Assembly (NCBI GenBank): GCA_035702985.1
Contig: DASSZD010000157.1
Location: 1-6,837, forward strand
DNA: 6,837 nt
Direction: 5' to 3'
Origin: JAKAXG01 sp035702985
Lineage (GTDB): Bacteria; Actinomycetota; Acidimicrobiia; Acidimicrobiales; Palsa-688
Shown here: positions 4,869 to 6,837 of the stretch, one piece after another
How positions within the stretch are numbered: the first letter of the stretch is position 1
Layout of the letters: each line of letters opens with the position of its first letter
Notes under the pieces: model-generated
Seen by the model: only the letters and a program-made list of their open reading frames with translations
Database searches by the model: none
Told to the model about the DNA's origin: nothing
Program-made: the position numbers and the translations under genes

Positions 4869-5447
4869 GTGAGCGCTTCAGTGAAGGACGTGTTGGAGGC
4901 CCAGCACCGCCGGGTGGCCGAGTTGTTCGACCAGGTGAGCCGGCCCGACCTGGACCGGCCGGCGGTGCTCCACGACCTGCTGCAGGAGCTGGCCGCCCAC
5001 GTGGCGGCCGAGCGCAGCGAGGTGGCTCCCGTCGTCAAGAGCCGGTGCGGCGACGACCTGTCGAACCAGCTTCTCGGCGACTACGAGCAGATCGAACGGC
5101 TGATGGTCCTGATCGAGCGGCGCAAGTTCAACTCGCCCGATGTGCCGCAGATGGTGTCGGAGCTCAAGGACGTCATCGACGCCCACATCGCCCGGTGCCG
5201 GACCGACGTGTTCCCCGGCCTGGACGCCGCGCTGTCGCCGGAGGAGCGGAGCGAGCTGGGCGAGAAGGTGGATCACGCCGACACCATGGTGGCCACCCAC
5301 CCCCACCCCCACCTGCTCTCCCTGGGCCCCATCTCGTCCAAGCTGACCGCCCTGCTGGCCCGCTTCGACTGGATGCGGGACAAGACGGTGACCAGCCTGC
5401 CGTCCAGGCCCGACGAGGGTGACCCCTCCATGGGGGGCGCCAAGTAG
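4869..5447 (+). CDS. Hemerythrin/HHE-like protein with incomplete metal site
   Basis: HHE proteins are four-helix bundles that hold a diiron site and bind oxygen, nitric oxide or act in iron or redox sensing. The 192-residue protein shows the HHE layout: helix 1 with AQHRRV (His13), helix 2 with AAHVAAERSEVAP (His44, Glu48), helix 3 with LLGDYEQIERL, helix 4 with DAHIARCRTDVFP (His106), then a PHPH segment (residues 145-148) common after actinobacterial HHE domains. The expected helix-3 His is Tyr72, and the Glu four residues after His106 is Cys110. The site may therefore bind one metal, a different metal, or none. The GTG at 4869 is the best start, though its ribosome binding site is poor. 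An ATG at 4743 would add a 42-residue Arg/Gly-rich stretch unlike the family. It is a single gene, probably cytoplasmic. Confidence 0.78.
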   Translation: MSASVKDVLEAQHRRVAELFDQVSRPDLDRPAVLHDLLQELAAHVAAERSEVAPVVKSRCGDDLSNQLLGDYEQIERLMVLIERRKFNSPDVPQMVSELKDVIDAHIARCRTDVFPGLDAALSPEERSELGEKVDHADTMVATHPHPHLLSLGPISSKLTALLARFDWMRDKTVTSLPSRPDEGDPSMGGAK

Positions 5448-5470
5448 GGGGCCCCCGGGGGCCCGCCCGG
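5447..5470 (+). terminator. GC-only hairpin after the hemerythrin-like gene
   Basis: GGGGGCCCCC followed by GGGGGCCC and GCCCGGG can form several alternative G-C stems starting at the stop codon. There is no T-tract, so intrinsic termination is doubtful. It may only slow polymerase or stabilise the 3' end before the rpoB promoters. Confidence 0.35.
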
Positions 5471-5501
5471 GAGGCCGGCGGCCGATTCTGGGCCCCAAAC
5501 C

Positions 5502-5530
5502 TTGACCGAATCGACCTTGTGCCGTACCCT
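5502..5530 (+). promoter_or_regulatory. rpoB promoter candidate P1
   Basis: TTGACC (5502-5507) and TACCCT (5525-5530) are separated by exactly 17 bp. TTGACC matches the -35 consensus at five of six positions, and TACCCT fits the actinobacterial TAnnnT -10. Transcription would start near 5537, giving a leader of about 160 nt before rpoB. Confidence 0.75.
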
Positions 5531-5556
5531 TACGCAGAAACCGAGGCAGACGGCAG

Positions 5557-5572
5557 CCTTAGCTTGCCTTAG
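5557..5572 (+). repeat. CCTTAG direct repeat over P2
   Basis: CCTTAG occurs at 5557-5562 and 5567-5572, with starts 10 bp apart, so both face the same side of the helix. The second copy overlaps the -35 of P2. This could be a regulator site; no known factor is assigned. Confidence 0.5.
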
Positions 5573-5592
5573 TGCGCCCGTCGTCCTAGACT
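5564..5592 (+). promoter_or_regulatory. rpoB promoter candidate P2
   Basis: TTGCCT (5564-5569) and TAGACT (5587-5592) are separated by exactly 17 bp. The -10 fits TAnnnT with two further matches to TATAAT, and the -35 keeps TTG. Transcription would start near 5599, giving a leader of about 97 nt. It lies 62 bp downstream of P1 in the same orientation. Confidence 0.65.
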
Positions 5593-5684
5593 GGCCCCTG
5601 CCGTGGTCCCCCGTTCTGCGTCTCCCCAGTCTTTGGCGCGGACCTGTCGCGGGTCTACGGCGATCTTCCATCCCGTACTGCCCC

Positions 5685-5689
5685 AGGAG
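5685..5689 (+). promoter_or_regulatory. rpoB ribosome binding site
   Basis: AGGAG lies 6 bases before the TTG at 5696. A TAG at 5690-5692 is in frame with rpoB, so no start further upstream is possible. Together these fix the rare TTG start. Confidence 0.85.
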
Positions 5690-5695
5690 TAGGTT

Positions 5696-6837
5696 TTGCC
5701 CTCTCGTTCCGCGTCCCGGGAGCGTTTCTCCTTCGCCAACCTCGATGAGGTCCTGCCTCTGCCGGATCTCATCTCCATCCAGCGTGACTCGTTCAGGTGG
5801 TTCCTCGAAGAGGGACTGGCTGACACGTTCCGCGATATCAGTCCGATCGAGGACTTCTCCGGATCGCTCAAGCTGATCCTCGAGTTCGATCCCAGCGATC
5901 AGGACCTGCGCCCACCCCCGAAATTCTCGGTGGAGGAGTGCAAAGAGAAGGACATGACCTACGCCGCGCCGATCTTCGTGCGCGCCCAGTTCCAGAACGC
6001 CAACACCGGCGAGATCAAGGAGCAGACCGTCTTCATGGGGGATTTCCCGATGATGACGGACAAGGGCACCTTCATCATCAACGGCACCGAGCGGGTCGTG
6101 GTGTCCCAGCTGGTCCGCAGCCCGGGGGTCATTTTTCAGCCCGGAAGGGACCTGAAGACCGTCGTGACCGGGACCATCCACCCCTACCGCGGTGAGTGGA
6201 TCGAGTTCGACGTGGAGGCCAAGCCGGGCAAGGAGATCACCGCCGGCTCCCGGGTGGCCCGCAAGCGCCGGCTCAGCCTGTTCGTGCTGCTCCGGGCCCT
6301 CGGCTACACCAACGACGACGGCTTCATCGACCGCTTCGTGCGCCACTTCGACTTCCTCGAGGGTCAGTGGGAGAAGGAGCGGGAGCTGGCCCCCACCCAG
6401 GAGGAGGCCCTGCTCGAGATCTACAAGCGGGCCCGCCCGGGTGAGCCCCCGAGCGCCGAGTCGGCCCGGGTGTACTTCGAGAACGCCTTCTTCAACCCCA
6501 AGCGCTACGACCTGACCCGGGTCGGCCGCTACAAGCTGGACCGCAAGCTGGGCCCCGAGATGGACCGCATCGAGGAGCTGTTCGGCGTCCAGCTGGACCG
6601 GCCCCAGGACGGCCAGGGGGTGCTGTCGAGGGCCGAGATCCTGGCCGCCTGCAGCTACCTGCTCAACCTGGCCAAGGGGGAGTCCGGCTACCGCCTCGAC
6701 GACCAGGACCACTTCGCCAACCGGCGTATCCGCTCGGTCGGCGAGCTGATCCAGAACCAGGTCCGGGTGGGCCTGTCCCGCATGGAGCGGGTGGTGCGCG
6801 AGCGCATGACCACCCAGGACGTGGAGGCCATCACCCC
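5696..6837 (+). CDS. rpoB: RNA polymerase beta subunit, N-terminal third
   Basis: RpoB forms much of the RNA polymerase active-site cleft and carries the rifampicin-binding region. The window holds 380 complete codons plus two bases of an enzyme usually about 1,150-1,200 residues long. It starts LPSRSASRERFSFANLDEV, then shows DLISIQRDSFRWFLEEGL, DISPIEDFSG and the highly conserved GDFPMMTDKGTFIINGTE at 115-132 with VVVSQLVRSPGVIF at 134-147. These belong to the protrusion and start of lobe 1; the rifampicin region lies beyond the window end. The TTG start is set by an in-frame TAG 3 bases upstream and an AGGAG 6 bases away; the first internal Met is residue 87 (KDMTYA). No frameshift is seen. 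Expression should come from the two promoter candidates just upstream, as the rplL terminator and two leftward genes separate it from rplJ-rplL. Confidence 0.97.
   Translation, partial: MPSRSASRERFSFANLDEVLPLPDLISIQRDSFRWFLEEGLADTFRDISPIEDFSGSLKLILEFDPSDQDLRPPPKFSVEECKEKDMTYAAPIFVRAQFQNANTGEIKEQTVFMGDFPMMTDKGTFIINGTERVVVSQLVRSPGVIFQPGRDLKTVVTGTIHPYRGEWIEFDVEAKPGKEITAGSRVARKRRLSLFVLLRALGYTNDDGFIDRFVRHFDFLEGQWEKERELAPTQEEALLEIYKRARPGEPPSAESARVYFENAFFNPKRYDLTRVGRYKLDRKLGPEMDRIEELFGVQLDRPQDGQGVLSRAEILAACSYLLNLAKGESGYRLDDQDHFANRRIRSVGELIQNQVRVGLSRMERVVRERMTTQDVEAIT

Noticed and set aside
3214..4872. 552-codon open frame on the + strand, antisense to the DivIVA-like gene
   Set aside because: Its translation is Gly/Leu/Pro low complexity with no domain-like pattern, as expected opposite a GC-rich Ala/Glu coding region. 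The minus-strand reading has a clear DivIVA signature.
5557..5572. Iron-box (DtxR/IdeR type) reading of the CCTTAG repeat
   Set aside because: The iron box is an inverted repeat with TTAGGTTAG symmetry; this is a direct repeat and lacks the second half.
5273..6712. 479-codon open frame on the minus strand across the rpoB start
   Set aside because: It is antisense to conserved RpoB sequence and the rpoB promoters; the translation looks like a mirror of high-GC codon use, not a protein family.
1..6837. CRISPR array, tRNA, rRNA, insertion sequence or phage genes
   Set aside because: I found no regularly spaced repeats, no tRNA-like cloverleaf, no transposase-like protein and no terminal inverted repeats with target duplication.

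Overview
This 6.8 kb window is a high-GC actinobacterial ribosomal-protein / RNA-polymerase locus. It runs from the 3' end of rplA (L1) through rplJ (L10) and rplL (L7/L12) to the first third of rpoB. The GC-rich coding sequence, GTG and TTG starts, a DUF3817 membrane protein, a DivIVA-type coiled-coil protein and the look of the RpoB N-terminus all point to Actinomycetota. A deep lineage such as Acidimicrobiia is my best guess, but that is inference and not shown by a comparison.

Layout, left to right. (1) 1-126: end of rplA. (2) 177-1153: two small membrane proteins on the + strand, overlapping by 25 bp. The first has no recognised family; the second is a DUF3817 protein. They sit between L1 and L10, which are direct neighbours in many bacteria. 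(3) 1149-1331: an exact TATAAT -10 element built into the DUF3817 stop codon, followed by a roughly 170-nt leader. The leader has the hallmarks of the L10 autoregulatory RNA and can form two mutually exclusive pairings around the rplJ ribosome binding site. (4) 1332-2491: rplJ, with an unusually long acidic Ala/Glu tail, then rplL, closed by a strong intrinsic terminator at 2521-2561. (5) 2582-4473, minus strand: a DivIVA-domain coiled-coil protein with a long acidic disordered tail, followed with a 4-bp GTGA overlap by a polytopic membrane protein of unknown function. (6) 4474-4868: a 395-bp divergent intergenic region with short direct and inverted repeats. (7) 4869-5447: a hemerythrin/HHE-like protein lacking two of the expected metal ligands. 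(8) 5448-5695: two well-spaced promoter candidates. (9) 5696 to the window end: rpoB, starting at TTG and cut off by the window edge.

Functionally, rplJ-rplL is a self-contained unit with its own promoter, leader and terminator. rpoB is separated from it by about 3.2 kb and must rely on its own promoters, so the classic rplJL-rpoBC operon is split here. The best leads beyond routine annotation are the L10 leader switch, the tandem rpoB promoters with a 10-bp-phased CCTTAG repeat, the degenerate hemerythrin site, and the translationally coupled DivIVA-like/membrane pair. I see no CRISPR array, tRNA, rRNA, insertion sequence or phage gene.
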